This document shows, piece by piece, positions 29,355 to 38,999 of a DNA stretch of 64,000 bases. Position numbers and translations under genes: made by a program. The stretch comes from [Borrelia] lusitaniae (GTDB taxonomy: Bacteria > Spirochaetota > Spirochaetia > Borreliales > Borreliaceae): contig NZ_CP124050.1 of NCBI RefSeq assembly GCF_030440365.1, forward strand, positions 1-64,000, in the 5' to 3' direction. Below the pieces are notes generated by a model that was given only the letters and a program-made list of their open reading frames with translations, did no database searches and was not told the DNA's origin. Numbering within the stretch: position 1 is the first letter of the stretch; each line of letters opens with the position of its first letter.

Positions 29355-30335
29355 CTAAATAAATCCTACTCTGGAAAATGGAAGATATATTATCAAGGTT
29401 CTTCCAAGCACTTTATTCTTATTGATTACTCCAAAAAATCGACCGTCATGAGAATTGTCTCTATTGTCTCCAATTGGCAAAATATATCCATAAGGAACAT
29501 AAATTCCATAATCCCTTATTATAGCTTTTTCCATATAATAATCAACATAGGGCATAAAAGAAGATAAATACTTATATTCCAATCTTTCAAACTCAAACCT
29601 ATCAATCACTCTAACATCAAAAAACGAGAAATCGGGAGTAGTACTTAAATTTATATTTAACTGACTTAAAGCAACAAACATAGCAAAATCGCCATAAATT
29701 CCATAATCTTCATTTGCCACAATTTTTTTAATATTAAAATTTTGATCAGTCAAATCCCGATAAGAATCTTCTAAAATAAAATTTTCTTCACCTTCTCTTT
29801 TAATATAAGCTTTACCACTGTTAAATCTAACAATTTTACCGTCTGCAAATACACCTCTTTTAACTAGAAATCTAACATTGGGATTGCCATACTCATCTCT
29901 ATCAAGATCAATAAAAGATAACGTTAACATGTAAAGTATTCTTTGAAAAATATCAAAAAAAACACCCTTTGATTTATACTCTGGATTTTCAAAAATAATA
30001 ACATCGGGTTCTTCTGGGGTTTTAAACCCATTAATCTTAAATAATCCTGGTAAAAGTTCAGGACCGTAAGAAAATTTATCTACAAATAAAAAATCTCCTA
30101 TTTGAAGAGTATTTTCCATTGAACCTGATGGTATTTTATAAGCTTGAAGAAAATACTGATTTATTACCAGTACAAAAATTGCCGCTGCTACAAAATCAAA
30201 TAAAAAGTTGAGCAAAAATCCTCGTTTCTTTGCCCTTAATTTGCAAAAATACTTCTTTCTTTTTCGATATGTCAAGTATTTCTCAATAAGAAATACCAAA
30301 AAAGATGCAAATTTATCCAATCTTCTTAAATACAT
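29355..30335 (-). CDS. lepB: signal peptidase I, active type (BB0031)
   Basis: 326 residues. Membrane helix at about 42-62, then the serine box QAYKIPSGSMENTL (Ser72) and the lysine box RFLVKRGVFADGK (Lys159). The final box is PIGDNRDNSHDGRFFGVI. It removes signal peptides from exported proteins at the outer face of the inner membrane. A long positively charged N-terminus (RKRKKYFCKLRAKKR) precedes the helix. Longer than the Gram-positive type because of inserts at 95-150. First gene of a three-gene minus-strand run with the inactive paralogue and the UPF0178 gene. Confidence 0.9.
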   Translation of the reverse strand: MYLRRLDKFASFLVFLIEKYLTYRKRKKYFCKLRAKKRGFLLNFLFDFVAAAIFVLVINQYFLQAYKIPSGSMENTLQIGDFLFVDKFSYGPELLPGLFKINGFKTPEEPDVIIFENPEYKSKGVFFDIFQRILYMLTLSFIDLDRDEYGNPNVRFLVKRGVFADGKIVRFNSGKAYIKREGEENFILEDSYRDLTDQNFNIKKIVANEDYGIYGDFAMFVALSQLNINLSTTPDFSFFDVRVIDRFEFERLEYKYLSSFMPYVDYYMEKAIIRDYGIYVPYGYILPIGDNRDNSHDGRFFGVINKNKVLGRTLIIYLPFSRVGFI

Positions 30336-30405
30336 AAATTAACCTCGGGAATTAAATCATACAAAATATTGACACTTATTTAAATACTTTTCTATACTTT
30401 AAAAG

Positions 30406-31869
30406 ATGAAAGAAATTGATAAAAATTCAAATATTGAGCTTTTTGAAGTTAAATTAAAGCCAATTCTAGGGATAGCACCCAAAATTTACGTATTTTTTAC
30501 AACAATAATATTACTTTTAAGTTTAATATCAATTTTAATTATCATCCCTAAGTTTAAAAATCCAGGAGCATATTTAAAAATAAATTCTAATATCGCAAAC
30601 ACTTACATCTATTTAAACGAAAAATATATCGGCAGAACTCCACTTAACAAATATATAAATACTACTGAAGGAATTATTAAAGCAAAAAGGATGGGATTTA
30701 AAACCTACGAACAAAAAATAAAAATTCACAACAAATTTTTTGGAAGCTACAATTTAAAAATAAATTTAGAACTGGTTGATCCTGAAAAGATCATTAAACA
30801 AAGACAAAAAGAACTCTCCATAATGGTGAGAATAAAAAATACTAATGAAAATACAAAATTAATTCCTGTATTTTCATTAGTATCTAGCGAGCTCAAAGAG
30901 CATCCCAAATACATTAAAAAATTTTTAAAAGATTCCATACCCTACTTAAATTCAATCGAAATGTTTAAAGATTTTCTAAATTCATACAAAGCCGTGTATT
31001 CAATAAACCAAAATAATAGTAATCAAGAAGAAATATGGGAATCTTTAAAAATAAATTTTGACTTAGAAAATAGAGCTATCTTTTGGTTTTTAGAAAATTT
31101 AGATAAAGATCTAAAAATGCTAACAAAAAATGAGCCTTGGGTTAAAGCATTAATCAAAACTTTAGACAATGAAAACATTCAATTAATTTCTAAAAATGAA
31201 AAAATTAACATAAAGTTACCTGGATTTAAAAAAATAGATTCAAATAAAATCGAAAAAATTCATAATTTTGAACTAGATTCAAAAAATATTTCACTAAAAT
31301 CTACCTATGATATAAAAGAATTTCTTATTCAAGAACAAAATGTTACAAAATATGAATATCAAGATTTTTTAAAAGAAAATCCAAAATGGACATTAAATAA
31401 CAAAGAAAATTTAATAAAAGAACAACTTGTGGATGACAATTATCTTAAAAATTTTAATCAAATAGGCTTAAACGAAGCTATCACGGGAATATCTTATTTC
31501 TCGGCAATAGAATATGCCAACTGGTACTCTAAAAAACTTCCCAAAGGATTCAAAGCAAGACTCCCCATATCACAAGAATGGGAATTGTACCAAAAAGAAC
31601 CAAACAAAGAACCATTAAATATTAATGAAATATCAAAAAAAGTTGGATTTTGGAATTTAATGCAAAATCCAACTTTTAACGATATTGCAATATTCAAAAA
31701 TGAAAAAAATTTTTATAACGAAAATTCAAATTTTTATTCATTAATAACAGAAATTAGAACATACTCTTATCAAAACAACAATTTACTCAATCCATCAACT
31801 AAAGGTTCTTTCTTGAAAAATTGGAGTTCTCCAAACATTGGTTTTAGATTGATTATATCAAAGGAATAA
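30406..31869 (+). CDS. membrane protein with PEGA and formylglycine-enzyme-like domains (BB0032)
   Basis: 487 residues. A cytoplasmic start, one membrane helix (about 28-48), a PEGA domain (about 55-105: YLKINSNIANTYIYLNEKYI then GRTPLNKYI), a helical middle, and a C-terminal region resembling the FGE-sulfatase (SUMF1) fold: QEQNVTKYEYQDFLKE, ISYFSAIEYANWYSKKLP, RLPISQEWELYQ and a final IGFRLIIS. In FGE enzymes these read VT-x-x-x-Y-x-x-F, WYDAVAYCNW, RLPTEAEWE and GFR. No catalytic Cys pair is seen, so it is more likely a binding domain on the periplasmic side. TATACT-like and TTGACA-like sequences just upstream suggest a promoter. Confidence 0.7.
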   Translation: MKEIDKNSNIELFEVKLKPILGIAPKIYVFFTTIILLLSLISILIIIPKFKNPGAYLKINSNIANTYIYLNEKYIGRTPLNKYINTTEGIIKAKRMGFKTYEQKIKIHNKFFGSYNLKINLELVDPEKIIKQRQKELSIMVRIKNTNENTKLIPVFSLVSSELKEHPKYIKKFLKDSIPYLNSIEMFKDFLNSYKAVYSINQNNSNQEEIWESLKINFDLENRAIFWFLENLDKDLKMLTKNEPWVKALIKTLDNENIQLISKNEKINIKLPGFKKIDSNKIEKIHNFELDSKNISLKSTYDIKEFLIQEQNVTKYEYQDFLKENPKWTLNNKENLIKEQLVDDNYLKNFNQIGLNEAITGISYFSAIEYANWYSKKLPKGFKARLPISQEWELYQKEPNKEPLNINEISKKVGFWNLMQNPTFNDIAIFKNEKNFYNENSNFYSLITEIRTYSYQNNNLLNPSTKGSFLKNWSSPNIGFRLIISKE

Positions 31870-31881
31870 AAAGGAATAGAT

Positions 31882-32334
31882 TTGAACACAAACACTTTAC
31901 TTCTTGAAAATAAAAAAGCAAAATTCAATTATTTTATTGAAGAGAAAATAAGTTGTGGAATAGTACTTAAAGGAACCGAAGTAAAATCAATAAAGGCAAA
32001 AAAATTATCATTTAACAATAGCTTTGCAAGCATAAAAAAAGAAGAATTGTGGCTTGAAAACTTGCACGTATCAAAATATAAAGAAGGAAATATTTTCAAT
32101 CATGATGAATTAAGACCTAGAAAACTTCTAATCAAAAAACAGGAATTACAAAGACTAAAAAAATTTAGAGAAAAAGAAGGATACACTTTAATTCCTATTA
32201 GTTTTTATTTAAAAAAATCGATAATCAAAGTAGAAGTTGGAATATGCAAAGGAAAAAAATTGTATGATAAAAGAGAAGTGCTAAAACAAAAAAGCATAAA
32301 AAAAGATCTTAGTAGAGAAATAAAATATAAATAA
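31882..32334 (+). CDS. smpB: SsrA-binding protein SmpB (BB0033)
   Basis: 150 residues. NKKAKFNYFIEEKISCGIVL, LKGTEVKSIKAKKLSFNNSF and the basic C-terminal tail (KREVLKQKSIKKDLSREIK) are family hallmarks. It binds tmRNA and rescues stalled ribosomes; its RNA partner is encoded at 47511-47868. The start is TTG with AAGGAAT upstream. It follows the PEGA/FGE gene by 12 bases and is probably co-transcribed. Confidence 0.93.
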   Translation: MNTNTLLLENKKAKFNYFIEEKISCGIVLKGTEVKSIKAKKLSFNNSFASIKKEELWLENLHVSKYKEGNIFNHDELRPRKLLIKKQELQRLKKFREKEGYTLIPISFYLKKSIIKVEVGICKGKKLYDKREVLKQKSIKKDLSREIKYK

Positions 32335-32354
32335 AAGCTCTAATTGAAAATTAC

Positions 32355-32391
32355 AATGAGTAATCACAATATAAAATTATAATTACTCATT
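32355..32391. terminator. bidirectional terminator between smpB and p13
   Basis: AATGAGTAAT (32355-32364) pairs with ATTACTCATT (32382-32391), followed by TTTC on the plus strand. It lies between the two convergent genes and is the only clear hairpin in the spacer. Confidence 0.6.
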
Positions 32392-32408
32392 TTTCATAAT
32401 AAATAAAA

Positions 32409-32945
32409 TTAATAACTTTTTTTGAAAGACAGTTCAAACCCAAGAGCACTGGCTTGACCCATGTTAACATCAAAACTAGGTTCAAATCCTGCTAGGGCTA
32501 TGTTAAGGCTATTTTTCAGCTTCTTATTATAACTATTAGCAAATGTAAATGGAAGAACAATTTCTGTCAATCTTGTAACAGCCATAGTAATCGCACCTGC
32601 CAACATCATTCCTTTGCCCCAAGTCCAGCTAAAAGCAACTTTTTCAGCATTTTTATCAAAATCTTTGATATCTAAATAAGCTCCAGTAAGTATTAATCCT
32701 ATACCAATCGCATCAAACCCAAGAATAAGAGAACCTCCAAGAATATCTCCTTGAGCAAAAGAACCTATCCCAAAACCTAAAAAAAGGTTCAATAAAAATG
32801 GAATAAGGGCCTCTTTTTTATTAACCTCATAAGCCAAAAATTTTTCTCCTGCTCCCAGATTAAGGGCGCTTTTAGAATCATCAACTTGAGCAAAACTCGA
32901 AAAAGCACAAAAGGCTACCAAAATAAAAATTAAAAATTTATGCAT
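32409..32945 (-). CDS. p13: outer-membrane porin P13 (BB0034)
   Basis: 178 residues. Signal peptide MHKFLIFILVAFCAFSSFA, then a mature protein with hydrophobic, mostly helical segments (NLFLGFGIGSFAQGDI, LGFDAIGIGLILTGAYLD, GMMLAGAITMAV). P13 is known as a channel-forming surface protein of Lyme Borrelia with both ends processed, the C-terminus being trimmed by CtpA; the FDVNMGQASALGFELSFKKS tail would be removed. AAAGGGG lies before the ATG. Convergent with smpB. Confidence 0.92.
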   Translation of the reverse strand: MHKFLIFILVAFCAFSSFAQVDDSKSALNLGAGEKFLAYEVNKKEALIPFLLNLFLGFGIGSFAQGDILGGSLILGFDAIGIGLILTGAYLDIKDFDKNAEKVAFSWTWGKGMMLAGAITMAVTRLTEIVLPFTFANSYNKKLKNSLNIALAGFEPSFDVNMGQASALGFELSFKKSY

Positions 32946-33014
32946 AAAAACCCCTTTATTAAAACTTGTACCATAATAACATATTAATGAAATTTAAAAA
33001 AGGTCTTTAAAAAA

Positions 33015-34895
33015 CTATTTGAATTTAACTTTTTTCAAATTACTATTTGAAATTCGCTTCCCAATAGAACTTCTTGATTTGACCATAAAATTAGCAATTT
33101 CAATTCTTTTAACAATATCTTTATTTGTCGAAAATTCTACAAATTCAGGACTTAGTGAAAAATCTACAAATTCATCATTTTCTCCTAAAAATTCATAAAC
33201 CTTATCTGTAATAAATTTATCTATTTTAAATCTTTTAACATAATAAAAATTATCAAATTTATTAAGATAAATTATTGAAAATATTTGTTCTTTTGAATTA
33301 TTTATATCATAAACTAAAGCACATATATTTTTTTTATCTATAAATACTTTGTCTTCAATATTTTTAAGAACATAACTATTTTGCCTAAAAACTAATATTT
33401 TATCATAATAACTAGCATTTCCAATAAATTCGCCATCAAAAAGGCTAGTTCCTACAAAACCTTCTGCTAAGTTTAAATAAACTTTCATATTCTTTGTAGC
33501 TATTTCTTTTACATTCTTTGACTTGATTAAAGAAATTTCAGTCTTTCTTTGATACTCTTTAGAATATTTTGAAAGTAATAAATCAATAAAGTTTATTGAA
33601 TACCCTCTTATTGAAGAAATATTGCTATTTATACTCTTTAATTCTTTATTTAAAATTTTCACATCCTTTGAATTTTTATCAATATCAAAAAGACTTATTT
33701 TTCTAATCGGAATCTTAAGCAAATTTTCAACATCTTCTTTTAAAACTTCCCTTGAAAAAGATTCTTTGTACCTTAAAACCTCTGACAATATTATACTTAC
33801 AATATTTTCTTCTTTAGAAATTGTTTCAAGAAATTTATAAATCTTTTTTTCAATAAAAATTTGCTCTAGTGTTTTATAAAATATTTTTTCAAGAATCTTA
33901 CTTTTTTGTAATTCAAGCTCCATTTTTAAAATCTTTTGAAGATGGGCTGCATGAAACTTAATAAGATCTTTAATAGTATAAACAACAGGATACCTATCGC
34001 TAAGTAACAATAAATTAACAGAAATTGATATCTGGCAATTTGTATAATGATATAACTTTTCAATCACTTCGCTTGCATAAACACCCCTAGGCAAAGATAA
34101 CTCTATGGCAACATTTTCAGCAGTAAAATCATTAATGCTTGAAACTTTAATATAATTTTTTCTAATCGCTTTCTCAATCGAAGATATCAAGCTCTCAGTA
34201 GTCTCACCAAAAGGTAATTCTCTTATTACAATTGTTTTTTCATCTATGGTTTCAATTTTAGCTCTAACTAAAACTTTGCCATTACCATCAGCGTATTCAT
34301 TAACATCAACTATTCCTCCTGTTGGAAAATCAGGATAAATATCGTAAGTTTCTCCAAGAAGCTCGCTTTTTACTGCATTTAGAATCTCATTGAAATTGTG
34401 AGGTAATATTTTGGCTGCCATTCCAACAGCAATTCCCTCACTTCCCTGAATTAAAATAACAGGAATTTTTGCAGGATAAAGTAAAGGTTCATTATTTCTT
34501 CCATCATAAGAAGATTCATAAACCGTTATCTCTTTGCTGTAAAGAACATCAAAAGCTAAAGGGGTTAATCTGCATTCAATATATCGAGAAGCAGAAGCAG
34601 GATCACCTGTAAACAAATTACCAAAATTGCCCTGCTTTTCAATAAATAGATCCTTGTTGGCAATATTAACAAGAGCCTCATAAATTGATGTATCACCGTG
34701 AGGGTGATATTTCATTGTATTACCAACAACGTTTGCAACTTTATGAAAATTGCCATCATGCATTTCAAAAAGAGAATGTATAATTCTTCTTTGAACTGGT
34801 TTAAATCCATCAACAACACTAGCAATAGCACGGTCTTTAATAACATAAGATGAATATTGTAAAAAATTATCTTTAAGTACGCTTCTAATATCCAT
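33015..34895 (-). CDS. parC: DNA topoisomerase IV subunit A (BB0035)
   Basis: 626 residues. MDIRSVLKDNFLQYSSYVIK, DGFKPVQRRIIHSL, KYHPHGDTSIYEALV and ASRYIECRLTPLA (active-site Tyr in SRY) define a type IIA topoisomerase A subunit. The shortened C-terminal region, without GyrA-box repeats, favours ParC over GyrA. It decatenates replicated DNA with ParE. The ATG overlaps the parE stop (TAATG), coupling translation. Confidence 0.93.
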   Translation of the reverse strand: MDIRSVLKDNFLQYSSYVIKDRAIASVVDGFKPVQRRIIHSLFEMHDGNFHKVANVVGNTMKYHPHGDTSIYEALVNIANKDLFIEKQGNFGNLFTGDPASASRYIECRLTPLAFDVLYSKEITVYESSYDGRNNEPLLYPAKIPVILIQGSEGIAVGMAAKILPHNFNEILNAVKSELLGETYDIYPDFPTGGIVDVNEYADGNGKVLVRAKIETIDEKTIVIRELPFGETTESLISSIEKAIRKNYIKVSSINDFTAENVAIELSLPRGVYASEVIEKLYHYTNCQISISVNLLLLSDRYPVVYTIKDLIKFHAAHLQKILKMELELQKSKILEKIFYKTLEQIFIEKKIYKFLETISKEENIVSIILSEVLRYKESFSREVLKEDVENLLKIPIRKISLFDIDKNSKDVKILNKELKSINSNISSIRGYSINFIDLLLSKYSKEYQRKTEISLIKSKNVKEIATKNMKVYLNLAEGFVGTSLFDGEFIGNASYYDKILVFRQNSYVLKNIEDKVFIDKKNICALVYDINNSKEQIFSIIYLNKFDNFYYVKRFKIDKFITDKVYEFLGENDEFVDFSLSPEFVEFSTNKDIVKRIEIANFMVKSRSSIGKRISNSNLKKVKFK

Positions 34896-36697
34896 TAAAT
34901 CAAATTCTCCATAATAAAGTTCCGCCTCTCAGGAGTATTTTGCCCCATATAAAAACCCAGCTTTTCTTTTATTTCTTTAATATTAAAAAGATCTACTTTT
35001 GTAAGTTTAATGCTATTAATATCAATAAAACCTTTAAATTCATTTGGAGAAATTTCACCAAGGCCTTTAAACCTTGTCACTTCACATCCCCCCTTAAATT
35101 CAAGAACAGCTCTTTTCTTTTCTTCCTCAGAATAACAATAGATCGTGTTTTTTTTGTTCCTCACCCTAAAAAGAGGAGTTTCTAAAATATACATATGGCC
35201 ATTTAAAATTAAATCTTCAAAAAAAGTCAAGAAAAAAGTTAACAACAAATTCCTAATATGAAATCCATCAAAATCTGCGTCGGTTGCTATTACAACCTTG
35301 TTGTACCTTAAATTTTCAATTGATTCTTCAATGCCAAGAGCCACCATCATATTATAAAGCTCTTCATTTTTGTATATTTCAGATTTATTTTTTTCAAACA
35401 TATTTTGAGGTTTTCCTCTAAGAGAAAATATAGCCTGAGTATAAACATCCCTACAAGACACCATTGAACCTGTTGCAGAGTCCCCTTCTGTTAAAAAGAT
35501 CATGGTTTGTTCTGCCTGCTGCTTACTGCTATCATTAAAATGAAATTTGCAATCCTTAAGTTTAGGAATCTTAAAAGATATTTTTTTTGCTCTCTCTCTT
35601 GCTTCTTTTCTTACACTACTTAGCTCTTTTCTAAGTCGTTCATTGTCAACTACTTTTTTCTCAATCAATTTTGCAAGTATTTTATCTTTATACAAAATCT
35701 CAGAGATTACCTTTTGCACTTCCTTTGCAACATTACCTCTAGTTTCAATATTTCCAAGCTTATTTTTAGTTTGACTTTCAAATATTGGATCTTTAATTTT
35801 AACAGAAAGAGTTGCAACAAGTCCTTCCCTAACATCTGTTGAGGAATATGTTTTTTTAAGAAAATCGTTAATAGCTCTTACAAAGCCTTCTCTAAAACCC
35901 GTCTGATGAGTTCCTCCATCGTTAGTATATTGCCCATTAACAAATGAAAAGTAAGTCTCCCCATAATTATTTGTATGAGAAAAAGCAAATTCTAAGGTTT
36001 TACTAGAATAATAAACAATATCATAAAGTAAATCATCACTTTTAATTTCTGAATTCAGAAAATCTAAAAGGCCATTTTTGGATTCAAAAATTTGATTATT
36101 ATAGTTTATTATAAGCCCTTTATTCAAACAAGCATAATGGAAAAATCTTCTCTTTAGAAAATCTTCACTGTAAGAATATTTTCCAAATATCTCTGAATCT
36201 GCCAAAAACTCAACATAAGTACCGTCTTTATCAAAAGATTCTATTTCTCTAGATTCCAATAATTTTCCTTTAGAAAACAAAGCCTCAAAAGATTTACCAT
36301 TCCTTGTTGATCTTACTAGAAATTTTGAACTTAAGGCATTAACCGCCTTAGTTCCAACTCCATTAAGCCCTACGGAAAATTGAAAAACATCATCATTATA
36401 TTTAGCTCCAGTATTAATAACTGAAACGCTCTCAATAACTTTTCCAAGAGGAATTCCTCTTCCATAATCCCTAATAGTAATAAGATTATTTTCTTTTTTT
36501 ATAAAAATTTCATTTCCGTAACCCATAATAAACTCATCAATTGAATTGTCTATTATCTCTTTAATTAAAATGTAAATGCCATCATCAATATTAGAACCAT
36601 CTCCTAAACGTCCAATATACATACCAGATCTTAATCTAATATGCTCAAGAGAAGATAGAGTGATTATTTTACTTTCATCATAATTTTGCGTTTTCAT
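34895..36697 (-). CDS. parE: DNA topoisomerase IV subunit B (BB0036)
   Basis: 600 residues. GHKL ATPase motifs EIIDNSIDEF, IRDYGRGIPLG and GLNGVGTKAVNALS; transducer domain with QTGFREGF; TOPRIM domain with LTEGDSATG and IATDADFDGFHIRNLL; C-terminal RFKGLGE. It supplies ATP hydrolysis and part of the cleavage site for topoisomerase IV. It lies 20 bases after plsC and directly before parC. The distinction from GyrB rests on the pairing with parC and my recollection of gene order. Confidence 0.93.
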   Translation of the reverse strand: MKTQNYDESKIITLSSLEHIRLRSGMYIGRLGDGSNIDDGIYILIKEIIDNSIDEFIMGYGNEIFIKKENNLITIRDYGRGIPLGKVIESVSVINTGAKYNDDVFQFSVGLNGVGTKAVNALSSKFLVRSTRNGKSFEALFSKGKLLESREIESFDKDGTYVEFLADSEIFGKYSYSEDFLKRRFFHYACLNKGLIINYNNQIFESKNGLLDFLNSEIKSDDLLYDIVYYSSKTLEFAFSHTNNYGETYFSFVNGQYTNDGGTHQTGFREGFVRAINDFLKKTYSSTDVREGLVATLSVKIKDPIFESQTKNKLGNIETRGNVAKEVQKVISEILYKDKILAKLIEKKVVDNERLRKELSSVRKEARERAKKISFKIPKLKDCKFHFNDSSKQQAEQTMIFLTEGDSATGSMVSCRDVYTQAIFSLRGKPQNMFEKNKSEIYKNEELYNMMVALGIEESIENLRYNKVVIATDADFDGFHIRNLLLTFFLTFFEDLILNGHMYILETPLFRVRNKKNTIYCYSEEEKKRAVLEFKGGCEVTRFKGLGEISPNEFKGFIDINSIKLTKVDLFNIKEIKEKLGFYMGQNTPERRNFIMENLI

Positions 36698-36717
36698 CTA
36701 AATCCTTGATTTATAAA

Positions 36718-37455
36718 TTAAACTTTAATAGTTTCAAGCTTTTTAACTATTTGATCTCTAATAATACTAGAAAGATTCTCTTTTTCATATTCACTTAATT
36801 TTAAAATATCTATCAAAGGATGAACATGAATATAAACAGAAAGCCCAGAATTAAAAATAATATTTTTAATGAAAAAGTTGTTAGTATTATAAAGAGTAAC
36901 AGGAAGAATAGATGTTCCTGTCTTTAATGCCATCTTAATTGCACCTTTTTTAAAAACCTTAGTATCCCCCCCTCTGTTTCTAGTCCCTTCAGGGAAAATT
37001 CCAATAGATCTACCCTCTCTCATAAACTTTATTGCCTTAGCCTCAGCTGCAGCAGCAGATCTTATACTCTTTCTATTAACAAAAATAGCACCCATAACAA
37101 TTAAAACAAGATTCACAAAAGGAACCCTAAGCAAAGAATGTTTTGCCAATATTACAAATGGATTAACAAAAGTATAAATAAAAATTAAAGGATCCATAGC
37201 CGCAATATGATTTCCCATTATTATTACATTGCTTTTTTTGGGAATATTCTCAAAACCTGTAACAATAATTTTAATTCCAGCAAGCCATAAACCAATCTTA
37301 ATGCAAGCACGGATTATAATAAAACTAAATTTAACAACATAACGCTCAATTAAGAAAATTTTACAAACCAAATAAAAAGGAAATAAAAAAAAAATAAAAA
37401 TTAAAAAAAAGAATAAAACACTAAAATAAGTTATAACACTTCTCAATATTTTCAT
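36718..37455 (-). CDS. plsC: 1-acyl-sn-glycerol-3-phosphate acyltransferase PlsC (BB0037)
   Basis: 245 residues. An N-terminal membrane helix (about 9-32), then the acyltransferase motifs NHIAAMDPLIF (NHxxxxD), FVNRKSIRSA, FPEGTRNRGG and VLPVT-like ILPVTLYN. It adds the second acyl chain to lysophosphatidic acid at the inner membrane. It sits eight bases after the BB0038-like gene and before parE, an unusual grouping of lipid, envelope and topoisomerase genes. Confidence 0.92.
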   Translation of the reverse strand: MKILRSVITYFSVLFFFLIFIFFLFPFYLVCKIFLIERYVVKFSFIIIRACIKIGLWLAGIKIIVTGFENIPKKSNVIIMGNHIAAMDPLIFIYTFVNPFVILAKHSLLRVPFVNLVLIVMGAIFVNRKSIRSAAAAEAKAIKFMREGRSIGIFPEGTRNRGGDTKVFKKGAIKMALKTGTSILPVTLYNTNNFFIKNIIFNSGLSVYIHVHPLIDILKLSEYEKENLSSIIRDQIVKKLETIKV

Positions 37456-37463
37456 AAAAACTA

Positions 37464-38996
37464 TTACCCTATTTTTTCTATTCGCTCAAGTTTTAATTTT
37501 TGACCTTTAAGTAAGCTTACATCATCTTTTAAAATTTTAATAGGATTAAGAATGATTGTAGAAAATTTTTGATTTTGAACAACCCTCTCGTTATGTTCAA
37601 GAAAAAAAGATTCAACAAGCTTGTAACTACCCATATCAATTTCATATTCAAGAACAAAATTATTTTTTAAAGGAAAAATATTAAAAATACCATAATAAAT
37701 TTTATTCTCATCAATATAAGTTAAATGAGGGTAAATAAAATCATAAATTTTATCCTTATACACGTAATTTCCACTAGGAATAAAATAAATATTATTGTCC
37801 TTTTTTTTAACATTTAAGACATTTTCATCAAATCTCTTAAATGTCCCTGAAAATCCACTATTATCATAAGAATTTGTACTAGTGTCAATTTTAATTTCAA
37901 TGTTTTCTTTATCTACAATTTTTATCCAAAAATTGTAAACTATCAAATCAGAAAAAAGAGATTTAGAACTAATATTAAGAGTATTATAAGCCGGTTTTGA
38001 AATATATTCAATCTTTGCAACTTCTTGAGAATTTTTTCTAAAAAGATTAATCTCACTTGATTGCCTTTCAAAAGACAAAAAGAAAACTTCATCAATATCT
38101 TTGCCCTGTTTTTTATTATAATCATAAACATCGTACCAAACTCCATGCAAAAATCTATAAACTTCATCTTTGCTTAAATTCTTTAAAGTTTTATAAATAT
38201 TATTATCAATCTTGCCAACTTTTTCACTAACAGAAGAAAGATAATACTTGCCCTGAACATGAGAATATTCATATTTTTCAATCTTACTAATTATTAAATC
38301 TTCTCCCACTTTTTCATATTTTTCTAAAGAAATAGGGTAACTTTCTCTTGATCTTTTTTCTTCATAAGCTGAAGATCTTGCATATTTATTGATAAGAACA
38401 GTGCCATTAACCTTGTCAAAAAATATGGGTTTGTAAGAAGACACATCGTTTAAAACAGATTTTTGAAAAACATACAAAACAGATTTATCTTTTAAAAATC
38501 CTTGAACAACTATATTAAAATCATAATCACCTGTAATATCTTCAAGATACATGTTATAAGAATTTTTTGGGTCAATATCTATTTGGGTTTTAAAAAGAAT
38601 TGTTCCGACTTTAATTTTAGGATCAAAACCAATAATAAACAAATACGCATTAAGATTTGAAAAATTTTGAGCTAAAACCACCTGTTCAAAATAAACATCT
38701 AAATTTAAATTTTCCTGCTGAACTGCAAGAATTTTATAACCTTTTAAATCTATAATAGCTCCGAAAAAATCTTCCATTTTGTTAGCTTCCAAAACATTAG
38801 AATTGAGATTATCAAAGTTGGAAGCAGATTTTACATCTTTGTTAAAAACAATAAAATCTTTGCTTACTTTAGAACAAGTGAAAAATGTAAAAAAAAAGAA
38901 TAAAAACAAAAACCTATAAAAATAATTATAAAATCTAATTAATTTTTTACTAAAAGTAATTACACTAACAGCCAAAACCCTTACCATAACATTCAT
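37464..38996 (-). CDS. putative lipoprotein, Borrelia-specific (BB0038)
   Basis: 510 residues, no recognised family. Near the N-terminus a hydrophobic run [20 protein letters not shown] ends in a Cys (about residue 42) followed by Ser-Lys, a plausible spirochete lipobox; the 25 residues before it are unusually long for a signal peptide, so the true start may be internal. The rest is beta-rich with many Tyr, Asn and Lys and no membrane helices, suggesting a large periplasmic or outer-membrane lipoprotein. It begins three bases after the SurA/PpiD-like gene, so a shared envelope role is reasonable. Confidence 0.65.
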   Translation of the reverse strand: MNVMVRVLAVSVITFSKKLIRFYNYFYRFLFLFFFFTFFTCSKVSKDFIVFNKDVKSASNFDNLNSNVLEANKMEDFFGAIIDLKGYKILAVQQENLNLDVYFEQVVLAQNFSNLNAYLFIIGFDPKIKVGTILFKTQIDIDPKNSYNMYLEDITGDYDFNIVVQGFLKDKSVLYVFQKSVLNDVSSYKPIFFDKVNGTVLINKYARSSAYEEKRSRESYPISLEKYEKVGEDLIISKIEKYEYSHVQGKYYLSSVSEKVGKIDNNIYKTLKNLSKDEVYRFLHGVWYDVYDYNKKQGKDIDEVFFLSFERQSSEINLFRKNSQEVAKIEYISKPAYNTLNISSKSLFSDLIVYNFWIKIVDKENIEIKIDTSTNSYDNSGFSGTFKRFDENVLNVKKKDNNIYFIPSGNYVYKDKIYDFIYPHLTYIDENKIYYGIFNIFPLKNNFVLEYEIDMGSYKLVESFFLEHNERVVQNQKFSTIILNPIKILKDDVSLLKGQKLKLERIEKIG

Positions 38997-38999
38997 TTT

